This document shows, piece after piece, positions 24,293 to 35,208 of a stretch of DNA of 64,000 nucleotides (its first letter is position 1; each line of letters opens with the position of its first letter). The position numbers were made by a program, and so were the translations under genes. Under the pieces are notes generated by a model. That model ran no database searches. It saw only the letters and a program-made list of their open reading frames with translations, and was not told the origin of the DNA. Location of the stretch: NCBI GenBank assembly GCA_026214975.1, contig CM047813.1, positions 34,753,871-34,817,870 on the forward strand. Direction: 5' to 3'. Source of the stretch: Gentiana macrophylla (Eukaryota > Streptophyta > Magnoliopsida > Gentianales > Gentianaceae).

Positions 24293-24580
24293 AACCTCCA
24301 ACGAATTTCATTCTATCTTTTCACAACCTTGGGCACTCTTTGACCCATTTTCCTTTGATTTTTGTAATAGCTAATTTCCACTTCCCTTAGCTTAAAAACA
24401 CCAAAACATAGGTAGATTTTACCCCCTCTTAGCTTAGATTTCCATTTTCTCTCCTAAGATTACACCTTTTGTGTGAAGTTTTTTATTGTACTTTTGGATC
24501 TCAACTCGAATTTCTCTCAATTTATGGTATATTTCTCTTTTCTTTTACTTATTATGGCTTTAATTTACTGTTTTGTGTAT

Positions 24581-25172
24581 TGTAACGCCCCCAGACCCCG
24601 GGCCTGGTAGCGCTAAATGAGTCATAAATGTCCGGTCAACTTCTTAGACCGCCGTCCTCGCTTGATCTAAAAGGGCTAACCCGAGTTGACAAGACCTTTA
24701 TGTCTCACACTTATATGAGGGTGAGCATTCACTTAATTTACCGATGTGGGATATCACATTCTCCCCCCTTATAAAGGGGTGGCGTCCTCGCCAGGCCGTT
24801 GAGACTTGTCCCGGATCGTCCCTACCAGAGGTAACTAGAGGCCATCCTTACACCGTCTTCTTGTACGGTGCAGCGCATAGTTCCGTGTTCAACGGTGTAA
24901 GGATGGCCTCTAGTTACCTCTGGTAGGGACAATCCGGGACAAGTCTTGGCTATCCTGGCGAGGACGCCACTCCCTTATAAGGGGGGGGGGAGAATGTGAT
25001 ATCCCACATCGGTAAATTAAGTGAATGCTCACCCCCATATAAGTGTGAGACATAAAGGTCTTGTCAACTCGGGTTAGCCCTTTTAGATCAAGCGAGGACG
25101 GCGGTCTAAGCAGTTGACCGGACATTTATGACTCATTTAGCGCTACCAGGCCCGGGGTCTGGGGGCGTTACA
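24581..25172. mobile_element. 592-bp fold-back element with LTR-like TG...CA ends
   Basis: The element is almost wholly a long inverted repeat. The left arm 24581-24856 pairs with the right arm 24892-25172 around a 35-bp loop, with a few mismatches and a G-run length difference. It begins TGTAACGCCCCCAGACC and ends with the complement, and is flanked by a 5-bp duplication TGTAT (24576-24580 and 25173-25177). No coding capacity is present. The TG...CA ends and 5-bp duplication are typical of LTRs, while the palindromic body is typical of fold-back MITEs. Each arm carries ATGACTCATTTAGCG and CCCACATCGG words. Two older partial relatives lie at 21243-21373 and 21846-22073. Confidence 0.85.
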
Positions 25173-25989
25173 TGTATGTTTTGATTAGTATAATGAGTAG
25201 CTAATCCCTTTTCATTTGGTGAAATCACCCTTTGGGTGATGAAATTGGGAGTGGGTAGTGCTCTTTATTGTTTAATCTTGCTTGTTTCATGTCTTAGAAC
25301 TTATTTTAACATATTTGGGCTAGATTAGCTACCTAGGTCAAATTCACACACATCAACCTTACATATGTATTTTGCGGGAAGACGTGGGATAAGGGGTTCT
25401 AAGATCGCGGCGTAGACTCGGCTTAGTTGTTAAGCCCTAGCCCAATGCGAGGTTACTCGTTTTAACGTTTAAGCAGCTCTGGTGCATAACATGTCTTGTT
25501 AGTGAATCTTCTTTAGGGAAGGGTAGTTAACATTTCATAAGGTGTTAGGAGAGAGTTGTTCAGACCTTAGCACCGGAATTAGGAGTACGCACCCGTGAAA
25601 TTGATTGCGAGAGTTCGTTTGTTATGATGCACACTCCCGGTTTTGTCTACCCTTAGAGTTGAAACTAGCTACTTTGATCATGGTTCCGCTATGCCCCTTA
25701 GTATAACGTTAAAAACCGAGTAGTTAATCTTCTTTCTTCCTTTTTTTATCTTTAGACTCGTTAGTAAAAATCACCTTAGTGTCGTTTTAATACACAAGCA
25801 CTTTAAAAAGATTGATAACCTAGACTAAGTAACACGTTCGCTTTGGTACTCACAAACACTTTTCCTTTGGGTTCGACCTCGTACTCCTGTAACTATGTAG
25901 CAATCGACCCGGTACACTACCGGTTAGAGAGTTAGTTTGCCCACGGTTTCGAGTCTTTATAAATTGTTTTTGTTGGGGTAAATTTTAGC

Positions 25990-26472
25990 TCAATCAATGC
26001 TATACCTGAGACATCAATAATTGTGTATTAGAAATTATATGCAATGAAATATGAGAAGAAGACAAACAACATTCTCTTACTCAAATGATTAAAACAAACA
26101 TAATGAATGAGCAAAAACAAAATATGAGAATCAGAATACCCTTTGAATGTTTATATTTTAATCATATGCATGCTCTTCAAGTTCTTGATGTGTATTCTAG
26201 AGATTTGACTCTGCACATGTCAAAAATCACCCTACAAATCAATGAACAATAAACTGCTATATTTCACATGTAAAAAAAAGAAGAAGATCAACAACACGAA
26301 AAAGTGCAAACGAATACAGTCTTGAATACAAATTGATTTCAGTTCAGACGTAACATTTGTTTGAAATCATTAATTCAAATAACATAGACATTTTTGAATA
26401 TGTATATGAAGTACAGATGCATGAAACCTTGATAAAACACTTCTTTTAGACATACCATATGTCATATATAAT
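25990..26472. other. AT-rich flank, no gene found
   Basis: Nothing coding is recognisable. It lies downstream (minus sense) of the RTL-like pseudogene and could include its 3' untranslated remnant. Confidence 0.45.
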
Positions 26473-27440
26473 TCAAAAATGTAAAGCCTGTAGCATTGCA
26501 GAAGCCGCGGAACTCTCCGCATCTTTCACCGTAAATTGTCTTCTCCATGCATAACACGCTTGCCCTCGACAGTCTCGATTTGCACCCAGCTCACAAATTG
26601 CCTATCGTGAGGGGGGCCTATTTGTTTATCGATTCTGCAACCAACCATCACTACTCAAACAATATCACCAATAGATCGTTTAAAACTTGAATGCAACTAA
26701 CATAAAGTGAAAGAAAAATAAAAATACACCTGTGAATTGGTCTAAGCCATCTCTTTTTGTCACAAAGCTCATGAAGCTTCTTTTTTGGACATTCCTTGAT
26801 CTCATTAGATTGCCATCTTTGTCCAAGATGTGTGTATCGACCTTCAACCTTATTTTGTCCCCTCCATTGCCATCTTTGCTTGCATCATATTCTTCCAACA
26901 AAAAAATAGTTAAACAAACAAAATAACTATGACCAATAAATGCCTAGATTATGCATTAAATCGACAAATTAAATTAGACATAAGCATCCTCTTGCCTTCC
27001 AAAGTTTTTCCACGTTCATGCCACAATCCACATACATAGCGGCGACAATTGACTCCACGATGTCTGCAAGAACCTTCGGAGCCTTTACCGCTCCTCCGTA
27101 CAATTGATCTTCTTCTCCCAATTTTACCGCCACAACAAATTATATAATCTTCGAAGAAAAAAACATAACGCATAGTGATCAAACAAAAATCTTGAAAATC
27201 CCCAAACTGATTAAAAACCCATGATAAAATGTAATGAAATATTTAGTGACAACAAAACGTGGATAAAATGATTAGAGACGAAGGAAAAAATAATCCACAA
27301 AGCACAGAAGTAGCAGCTTTTATTATCATGTCGCTTAATGAAAAATAAAATACCCTTTACCAAGCAGTTCCTGGACTGCCGGTCTCGGAAAGTGAAAAGT
27401 TCCATTCGTCTTGATTCTCCTTCTCTCCTCCATCAGCAAT
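26473..27440 (-). pseudogene. RNase-III-like (RTL) gene fragment: end of RNase III domain plus dsRBD
   Basis: Three exon-like blocks read on the minus strand. At about 27000-27115, GAVKAPKVLADIVESI and VDCGMNVEKLW match the C-terminal part of the RNase III domain of plant RTL/Dicer-like proteins. At about 26730-26810, PKKKLHELCDKKRWLRPIHR ends at a GT donor (beside 26730). After a TTGCAG acceptor (beside 26634), IDKQIGPPHDRQFVSWVQIE continues a classical double-stranded-RNA-binding fold, and KDAESSAASAMLQALHF ends at a stop near 26473 in a shifted frame. A possible first exon (MEERRRIKTNG..., about 27430-27360) precedes. The first half of the RNase III domain with its catalytic signature is missing and a frameshift splits the dsRBD, so I call a pseudogene; a mis-read exon edge is the alternative. 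Confidence 0.7.
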
Positions 27441-27463
27441 GGGTAGAGATCAAGTAAGTAAGA

Positions 27464-27494
<31 letters not shown>

Positions 27495-27640
27495 CACACA
27501 CAAAAGTAGTAGCTTTCACCATGTCCTGGTAAAAAAAGAAAAGAAATAACATGCAGTTCTGGAACCCTCCTCCGGGAAAGTTAAGTTTCATTACGGTTGA
27601 ATTGCACTTTTTTTTCTCCGGCCAGCAATTAGTATATCAA
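27305..27640. repeat. Diverged local duplication at the 5' edge of the RTL-like fragment
   Basis: About 110 bp at 27310-27420 and 27505-27635 are related. Both contain AGTAGCAGCTTT/AGTAGTAGCTTT, a short A-rich spacer, GCAGTTCxxGGA, then CTCCGGGAAAGT-like and TCTCC words, in the same order about 195 bp apart. They are separated by a CA microsatellite. Confidence 0.5.
27465..27503. repeat. (CA)n microsatellite
   Basis: CA dinucleotide run with one interruption (ACAAAC). Confidence 0.9.
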
Positions 27641-28317
27641 TTCTTTTCAACCTCAAAACCAAAAAAATTTAAAGTAGCAGATTTAGAGATAAAACAAACA
27701 AAAAAAAATGCATGAAGGTAGAGTGGGATGATATGTGAAATTAGTGGGAAGTTGAGGAAGTTTAATGAGGGAAAAAGAACGTGGGGAAGTTTTTTTTTAA
27801 GGGAGATGCGGAGAAGTTCAAACATGGAGATGTAGTATGGACTTTTTTTTCTGTTAATATCTTTTTTTTTCGGGTTTGGGTTGGGTCAATTGGCCAAATG
27901 CGGGTCAATTGGCCAAATGCGGGTCAATTGGCAGTTTTTCGCTCTCAAATACTAATATACTAGTCATAAACCCATTCGTTGCACGGGACTGTCGAACGTC
28001 ACTGTTTCGTGAAAATCTAAACTCATAAATATATGTTTTATTGCAATCAGTAAGAGAGAATGAAATAAAATCAAAATCATATATCTTGTATATAATTAAT
28101 AAACTTAATCGTACACAATAACATCAATCATAAGTTTACACAATCAAGTACTGGATAAAATCCACAACGACCAAGTTTTATTATCCACAACACCTAACCA
28201 AAAGGAATGGAGACAACAAAGAAAAAATCACATAAATTCTTCAAATTAGATAAGCTTAATGTCATTTAATGAAACAGTACTTTAGGGAAGAGAAAAAAGT
28301 CAAGACACACGTGCTTA
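27641..28317. other. No gene found; triplicated 19-bp motif
   Basis: Three successive copies of GGGTCAATTGGCCAAATGC or its truncated form occur at 27883-27935, each containing the palindrome TTGGCCAA. A CCATTCGTTGCACGGGAC phrase at about 27971 is familiar from plant repeats. Otherwise nothing is recognisable. Confidence 0.5.
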
Positions 28318-28325
28318 TTCTGAAA

Positions 28326-28485
28326 CAGGGGCGGATCTACCCTTTGAATAGGGGGGTCAAGCGCCCCCCCTTAGATCCGAAAAATACACTATTATGTATA
28401 TTGTGTATTTTTTTTGCCCCCCCTAAAAATTTACACTCGCCCAGAGTATCGCCCCCCCTCATCCGGGATCCTGCGTCCGCCCCTG
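28326..28485. mobile_element. 160-bp hAT-type MITE with perfect 8-bp duplication
   Basis: Terminal inverted repeats CAGGGGCGGA...TCCGCCCCTG bound a 160-bp element flanked by an exact 8-bp duplication TTCTGAAA (28318-28325 and 28486-28493). The interior holds C-rich and G-rich runs (CGCCCCCCCTTAGAT, TATCGCCCCCCCTC) that extend self-complementarity. There is no coding capacity. CAGGGGCGG ends with 8-bp duplications are characteristic of plant hAT MITEs. The 89-codon frame across it is fortuitous. Confidence 0.92.
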
Positions 28486-28493
28486 TTCTGAAA

Positions 28494-29434
28494 ATCACCT
28501 TTCACGAACATGTGCCACACGACTCTGTCTTAGCTTAGTAGTCAATGTATCTAAAAGCTGAAATTGCAAGCTCACTCCTTCATGCAACAGCCAAGATTTA
28601 AGGAGCAGGAAAGCGTTTTATCATAAAATTAATTAGTTAGCAAACATAAAAACCAATAATCGTTGAATGAATCCAAACACACATAACCAAACGCTTTCGA
28701 CGCAGAATGGTTAAAGGAGTAACGAAAAATAAAGAGCTGACTAATCAAGTGGCACTGTACAATGAAAAAAATTGCAAATATTAATCAGAAGCCGTAAAAG
28801 GGAACAAAAGAAAGATTAGCAATATGAATGTCTCACAATTTGAAGATAAACAATAGAATGTACCAATAAGAAAAAAGGGCAAAAGAGTAGTGATAAATAA
28901 CATTTTATTTCCGTGAATCATAGCTTCATTTACACTGAAAATTCAATGCGATTTCCCCTCATTTTTGCCCTCAAATATTTCCATCTAACACCTGACGTTC
29001 AAGAAATTAAAGTAAAACACCATCTGAGAACTGAACAATCCTGAAAACAAAATTGAGCAATCATCTATGAGAACTTATGAAAATTCAAAATGCAGATGAG
29101 TTGGCTCTTTTTAATTTTTTTAGTAGCAGATAATGATAAAATCTGAAAGAGAACGACCGTAATTTAAATGAAGATTTGTGTACTCCCCGGAAAAGAACGC
29201 AATAGGTCGTCTACGAATAAGAAAGAGAGAAGCATAAGATATAAACTTGCAGCCCAAATTATCATTTGTTCTTAGCAGATTTGTTAATTCTTAGGAGATC
29301 AAATTATCAGCTTCTTAATTTTTAGGAGATCAAATTATCAGCATTACATGTATACTTCAAAATGCAACATCCCATGCTAAGAACAAATGCGAAAAGGAAA
29401 ACACAAAAGCTGTGAAAGACTGAATATCTCACCC
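28494..29434. other. No gene found
   Basis: AT-rich sequence with a small direct duplication AGGAGATCAAATTATCAGC at about 29294 and 29326. No supported coding or element boundary. Confidence 0.5.
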
Positions 29435-29785
29435 TGAAAATGTTGTTCATTCGATCCAAAGTTGCTTCCCAATTTTTTTTCGCTTCCAACCCAAAGTTGA
29501 TGGCGTTTAAAACTTGTTTTTCATCTATGATGAACCGCCAACCCCAATCTGAGAATCAACATAAGAAATTCCATATAAAAATACACAATTAAATGGGAAT
29601 GGGTACCTTAGGTGTTGTCATCCATCAAATCGTCATCGTATGCTGAAAATCCATATTTGAAGCCCTTCCCACGCTTCTTTAGAAGATTTTGGGCACGTTT
29701 TATCTTCCGTATCTCCACCATTTGGTCACGACTTCTGCATCTTCCATTCCAACGCTACCTTGTAGTGGTTCCGACCAAACTCCAA
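29435..29785 (-). pseudogene. Two exon-like blocks of an unrecognised protein
   Basis: On the minus strand, 29785-29606 encodes RDQMVEIRKIKRAQNLLKKR and then GKGFKYGFSAYDDDLMDDNT before a stop. About 55 bp later, after a CTCAG acceptor-like site, 29550-29435 encodes a peptide beginning WGWRFIIDEKQVLNAI and containing WEATLDRMNNIF, up to a GGTGAG donor-like site. The composition looks protein-like (charged, helical) rather than random AT-rich sequence. I do not recognise a family. The stop before the junction and the very short gap suggest a degraded or misread gene. Confidence 0.35.
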
Positions 29786-30126
29786 CATGTAGATAAGATA
29801 TGGGAAAATAATATAAATGGTTGAAAAACAACCACCAAGAGAATTATCATGTTCTCTAAAATGATCATAAGCATAAAAAATTCCATATATATTATCTTCA
29901 GATGAAAACAAAACATTTGAAGCCCTTCCCGCACCTGACGATCCTGGATTAAAGTGATTACATTACATCACATAACATTAGATCCAACAAGTGGTATTAG
30001 AACAAATTATGTTAAATTATCGAGATTCAATTTTATTTCGATTGAATATGGATCCAGAATTTTGTTTCATTGTTGGAAATTGATTTTTTTGTTTTTGTCT
30101 TTTTAGCAATTTGATGTTACCAAATA

Positions 30127-30395
30127 CTACATCCGTCCCAAAATATAAGTCATTTTAACTCTTTAGATTTGTCTCATAATATAAGTCACTCTACATTACC
30201 AATGCAACATTTATTATTATTTTTTTCATCTTACCCCTAATTTATTATCAATCTAACAATTTTTCATTACTAAACAACTACTATATTAATGATAATCTAT
30301 GTGAATTTTAGTCATTACATTTAAATTTATAGCATTCAATCACTCTGTTAATCTATTTAAAAACATTTAAAATGATTTATATTTTGAGACGTAGA
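30127..30395. mobile_element. Stowaway-type (Tc1/mariner) MITE
   Basis: The left end CTACATCCGTCCCAAAATAT is mirrored by the right end ATATTTTGAGACGTAG, in TA dinucleotide contexts (30125-30126 and about 30396). The element is about 269 bp and AT-rich with no coding capacity. CTCCxTCCGTCCCAAAATATAAGTC-type ends are the classical Stowaway signature. Degenerate relatives occur at about 36290-36410 and 40230-40276. Confidence 0.8.
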
Positions 30396-30399
30396 TATT

Positions 30400-31217
30400 A
30401 ATACAAGGTAGTAAAGAAATAAGTTTTTTCTTATTTTGGATGCTGTCCGGTAATGGATTCTTTCGGGGCGGCAGACATTAGGTTGTTTTATCATTATTAT
30501 TATTGTCGTTGGACCTATTTAAAATAATAACATAAGGTCCGGTTGAATAGAGCCCAGTATGTACCGGCCCAACTATGTAGTTGTTTGCAGAATTTGGACT
30601 TTTAAGTCAAGTTTATATTTTTTCCACTAAAAAAAATGTCATGTTATTTTCCACTAAAAAAAATGTCAAGTTTATGTTTGCTGAATTTGGACCTTTAAAG
30701 GCACACCATTTTTTTACTCAGGGTACAACGGTTCTTTTAAAATTAAGTGATTACCTTTGACATTACATACCTCTTTTAAAATTAAGTAACATACCTTTTT
30801 TTTTTTAAATGATGATGTTACTAAAGACACCACACTTGTTAAAAACCAAATATGTTATTTTCAGGGTATTTTGAGTCAATTTTCTTATTTATGAATTAGT
30901 CCCTAAAATATCTAAATTAATATATTTTTATTATCCTTCTTCTACAAAAATAAATAAATTACATTCGCCCTACTTCACTCGACTTTCATCTCCATTGGTA
31001 TGTTGTTGTTGCCGACCGCTTTTCCCTTGCCGTCGGCTCCCACAATTCGCCAGTTTTCTTGTTAAAGGCATGTTTTTTTTCAATGGGTTTCTTTTCGTTT
31101 CTTCCAAAAAAACTTAGAATGCTTCAATTTTTTTTGAAAGGCGTGTTTACCAGTTTACCTGCTTTGCTTATCTCATGTTTTTTTTGTTTTGGATGTGACC
31201 TATTCTTTTGAATGTAA

Positions 31218-31253
<36 letters not shown>

Positions 31254-32200
31254 TAAAACCCTCGGTATCCGGAACCCACTGATCCGACTAATCCAGAGTT
31301 CGGCCTGGGTCGTGCCTGCAGAAACTTGATTGTATTGTGAACACAACTTCTTGTTGTTTTTAGATCTCAACTATCCCATTTTAAAACTTGAACTTTTAGT
31401 GCTATATCGTCATTAAAAGATACATAACAGCATGATTCAGTAGGTTATAACGGTTAGAAATCTCATTCATGGTTTAAAACAAATGTGTGCTACAAAATTC
31501 ATATACTTTTATGATCAGAAAAATGATGCCAGATAATATGATTGAATCAACCCATGTGTTCCTCCTGAAGATGATGAGGTATGTAACACTTTCATTAATT
31601 TGAACATCATTATTACCATTATTATTACACATACGATTTTTTTAACATTCTAATTTTCTATGTTGAAGCAAAGGAAAACGCTCTTTAACTGTTAGAAGAA
31701 TACATTATAAAAAGGGTAAAAGTTTACAAAGAAGGCCATGCATGATGGTTTTAAGAAGATTTACAATGTTCTAAAGCCTATGATGGATTAAGAAGCATGT
31801 CAAATGGATCATGTGGTAGAGACGGGAGGAACTTTGTCGGTTTAGAAAAAGAAATCTAAAGTTGGATTGAACGAGCATGTTGAGATTGGAAAAGGGAAGG
31901 GCAAAGCATAATGTTATCAAGCGAAAGAGAAAGGGCCTTAAGTGAAAGGGCAAAACATTAGAGAAATCATGAAGTCTTTCATCTTTTGTTTTGTTAAGTT
32001 TGTATGCGGAAATTGTAATATTGTGGCACATGATGTTTCGGTTTGGATTAAGGAGTATGTTCATAAACAAATTTGTACTATGAACAATGTACTTTGTAAT
32101 ATCTTATTTCAGTTTGACGACCCTTAAAATATTTGCCTTAGTTCTACTTCTTTTCATGTATTGATAATCTATAACACAAGCCTGAAAAGTAGGATCATAC
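30400..32200. other. No gene found; 32-base T run next to a GC-richer block
   Basis: At 31219-31250 a poly(T) run of about 32 is followed by about 70 bp of higher GC (GGTATCCGGAACCC, CCAGAGTTCGGCCTGG), which could be the tail and body of a minus-strand SINE-like insert. Two MITE-like AAAATTAAGTxAC repeats lie near 30740 and 30778. No coding region is supported. Confidence 0.4.
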
Positions 32201-32620
32201 TGTATGAAGGATGTTTAAGTCCGACTTTGAAGCTATTAGATGTATAGGTCCAACAATATAGTTGTTGGATATGAAGGTCCGACTGTGGCATTGTTGGATC
32301 TAATGCAGAACATTCTGAAAAAGATCCAACTGTGGAGCTGTTGGATGTAAAGGTTCGACTATGACACTGTTGCATGTGTTACAGACCATTCTGAAAAAGA
32401 TCCAACTATGAAGTTGTTGGATGTGAAGGTCCGACTGTGGCACTATTGGATGTGTTACATAATATTTTGAAAAATATCCAACTACAGAGTTGTTGAATGT
32501 GTAGATCCAACTATATAGCTATTGGATGTGTAGGTCCGACTGTGACACTGTTGGATGTATTACAGAACATTCAGAAAAAGATCCAACTATAGAGCGGTTG
32601 GATGTGTAGAACAAGTTTGA
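32200..32620. repeat. 76-bp tandem repeat with internal TCCAAC/GTTGGA inverted repeats
   Basis: CAGAACATTCTGAAAAAG-type anchors recur at 32306, 32382, 32458 and 32563: two exact 76-bp steps, then one of 105 bp that includes an extra 29-bp subunit. Each unit contains two hairpin-capable modules (TCCAACTxxGxAGxxGTTGGA and a TCCGAC...GTTGGA relative). The short frames across it are repeat translations. Confidence 0.85.
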
Positions 32621-34884
32621 GGCGATGGTGAGGGAGTGAGTTCGATCTTGGATATTGATTTGGAGGGAAAAAATATGGTGCCTAGGGTAGAGGGTGAATT
32701 TGTAAATATCAAAAGTTAATGGGTTGTATTGTAGTTATTTTTATAAGAGTGAAATTTTATTTTCAAGTATGGTGCCTTAAGAATAAATGGCAATTTTGTA
32801 ATTATAATGTGGTGTAATGAATAGATGTAAAAATCAGTGTGGTGCGTAAAGTAGATAAGCATGTGAAAGTGTGGTTCCCTCAATTTCGGAGCACAAGTAG
32901 ATTACATGTGGTGCATTTAAAGCTACCCATAATATGCGGCTTTATCGACATCACGATATTACTATCAGCACCCTTTATTTTATCATTTTTCATTCACTTC
33001 ACTACTTCACCAAATCACTCAAGGCACCACATCCATTTAATAACTTTCAAAATATGTGCACTTTACTTACTCGGCTTTTATAAATTATAAAATAACACTT
33101 TTTAATATTTTAACACTCTTTAATTCATTTAACCTATTTTTTTTTAACATAATACTAACTTCTTGATACGCCAAACTTGTAAACGCTCCCTCGGATTCAT
33201 TTTGGGGCACCTCAAAGGCCCAATTACGAATAGGGTTCTTGGCCCAGTCGGTTCGCACCTTCATAAGCCGAACCAAGTCATAGGGCGACCGGAAGCATTG
33301 GGGTCCGACCAGCTCGCCCCCCAACTCGAAGCCCGCACAACAAGGCAGTCAAGTCGCAAGTTATAGGGAGAGCCCCCATAGGCCGAAATACAAGCTAGCT
33401 CGCATAGAATAAGCTCGACTCGCATCTTTATAGATTATGTATTCTAGTATTTCATTCCCGCCATGTAACCGATTATATAAGCCCAATAAATAGCGGCATC
33501 ATCCCTCTACTAAAGAAAGAACCAATAATTGAATACACAGCCAAACTCTACCAATTTGTCGACAGATTTTCTCTCTCTTAAACACATTGAGTTCATGCTA
33601 ACATTCATAAGCATTTCTTGAATAAACACTCATACACTCATACATACGCATTTTTCTTCTTTCATCATAAAAAATACTCCAACCGTATCAGAATAAGGCC
33701 AAGACAAAAAAAAACACTTTATTTAATAATACATAAACAATGCTAAAATTTTGATGCATCGTATCAAATGATTTTCTCAAAATTACTACTAATTATTATG
33801 TGTGTCTTGATCTTCTAAAGATCATCTCGTTTCTTATCATGATTATTGCATCAATCGTTTGAAATATTTGTATTGATTTTCAAAAAATATATATTTGTAT
33901 TAGGATTGTATCAATAAAGTCATCGTCCACAACCATAACCAAATATTTCCAAGTATTTATAAACAGAGTCACATTAATAAACTAGGATAATTTGGTCGGG
34001 TCTTATTAGTCATATCAATGATGACTCATTATTTGTTTTTACAATTCCACATCTAGTGGATTTTTTTCATTCATGATACAAAATCATAATCAGTTTCTTT
34101 TTTTATAATCAATTTCATATACATCATAAATCACTTAAATTGATATGTTGTTTCAGGAGCATATCATCACGATAAAAAGTGATTTAATTTTTTTCTCAGA
34201 CGGTGATCATGAACATCTCATTATATATTCAGTAAATTTCTTATTACTGAATATTAGGTCACTCGTGGGATCATGTCTTTTCAATTGACTTCAAGTCCTT
34301 CATTTTTCCCGTGAGTGACATGTCCACATTTTTTTCTATTAATGTCATATTGAGTTTTATTAGTATTCGACATGTCTGACATTTATTTATGTGAATTTCA
34401 TATTCACCTTTTTCATTGTTTGACATGTCCATATTCACTTTCCTCACCATTTGACATGTCCATTTATGTGAATTTTATATTCATTTTTACGAGATTTTAA
34501 CATTTTTATGAACATAATGTCCATTATGCTCGTTTAGAATATTGACAAAGTTCACATTATCATGTATATATTTCTCCAAAATTGTCAATAAGACAACACT
34601 CATCCTTCCTGGCTCATCTTGAATCGATGGATATAAAGTATAATTTAAATATGATATCTATTTGATTCATCATGATATTGATGTCAACAATATCATTAGT
34701 ATCAACATTATATCCACTACATAAACAATACAATTGTATGATGCAGTAAAATGGGGTAAAGAAAATATTAAATCAATATTTACGTGGCAACCGATTTTTT
34801 TAATCAAAGATAGTTTTCAACACACCATCCTGAACTACCGAGGAAACGCCAATAAATGGAATAATTTGTGGGTAGAATCTCGTG
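32621..34884. other. No gene found; promoter-like segment at about 33440-33600
   Basis: GATTATATAAGCCC at about 33471 is a good TATA context, followed by CT-rich leader sequence, which together with GC-richer DNA at 33170-33420 resembles an LTR promoter reading plus. No ends or domains could be defined. The rest is AT-rich, with GTGAATTT/GACATGTCC words repeated several times at 34310-34470. Confidence 0.4.
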
Positions 34885-34892
34885 TTGATAAC

Positions 34893-35200
34893 CAGTGGCG
34901 GACCCATAATTTATTTTCAGTGGGGGGGGGGGGGGAAGGGGGGCAAATTCAATAAAAAAAGGTTAAAAAATTCAAAAAAAAAAAATGTTAGAAAAAATCC
35001 AGTTGGTTTATTTCGAATCAGTGACCTTAAGGTCAGTAATAAAATTTCTAACTAATTGAACAAACTGGACAATTACATTAAGAATTTTCTAAAATAGTAT
35101 ACATGCACAGTTTTAATATTGATAGTGGAATATATTAGTAAATTCGCATGAAAATTTTAGTGGGGTCCATTGACCCCTTGCCCATGTGGGTCCGCCCTTG
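34893..35200. mobile_element. 308-bp hAT-type MITE with perfect 8-bp duplication
   Basis: Ends CAGTGGCGGACCCA and TGGGTCCGCCCTTG are inverted complements with two mismatches. An exact 8-bp duplication TTGATAAC flanks the element (34885-34892 and 35201-35208). A G-rich tract (34921-34941) near one end and GACCCCTTGCCC near the other extend the subterminal pairing. It carries no transposase. It is a longer relative of the MITE at 28326-28485. Confidence 0.92.
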
Positions 35201-35208
35201 TTGATAAC

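Larger units (their letters stand above)
23600..25985 (+). mobile_element. LTR-like sequence, probably a solo Ty3/gypsy LTR (edges uncertain)
   Basis: The region has LTR-like architecture on the plus strand. An upstream block carries four AAACGCGCGTTT palindromes, then a TATA box (CTATAAATAC, 24284), then a long tract containing GGGTTCGACCTCGTACTC (about 25867), a phrase common near the 3' ends of plant gypsy LTRs. No internal domains or primer site follow. I could not find convincing TG...CA ends with a target duplication, so the limits are approximate. The fold-back at 24581-25172 is inserted in it. Confidence 0.5.

Noticed and set aside
31771..32127. Possible gene from frames of 99 and 61 codons
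   Set aside because: The minus frame is the antisense of AT/purine-rich sequence with multiple interrupted plus frames; no motif could be named.
33085..33366. Overlapping opposite frames of 79 and 67 codons
   Set aside because: GC-richer LTR-like sequence; neither frame shows a domain and both lack conserved composition.
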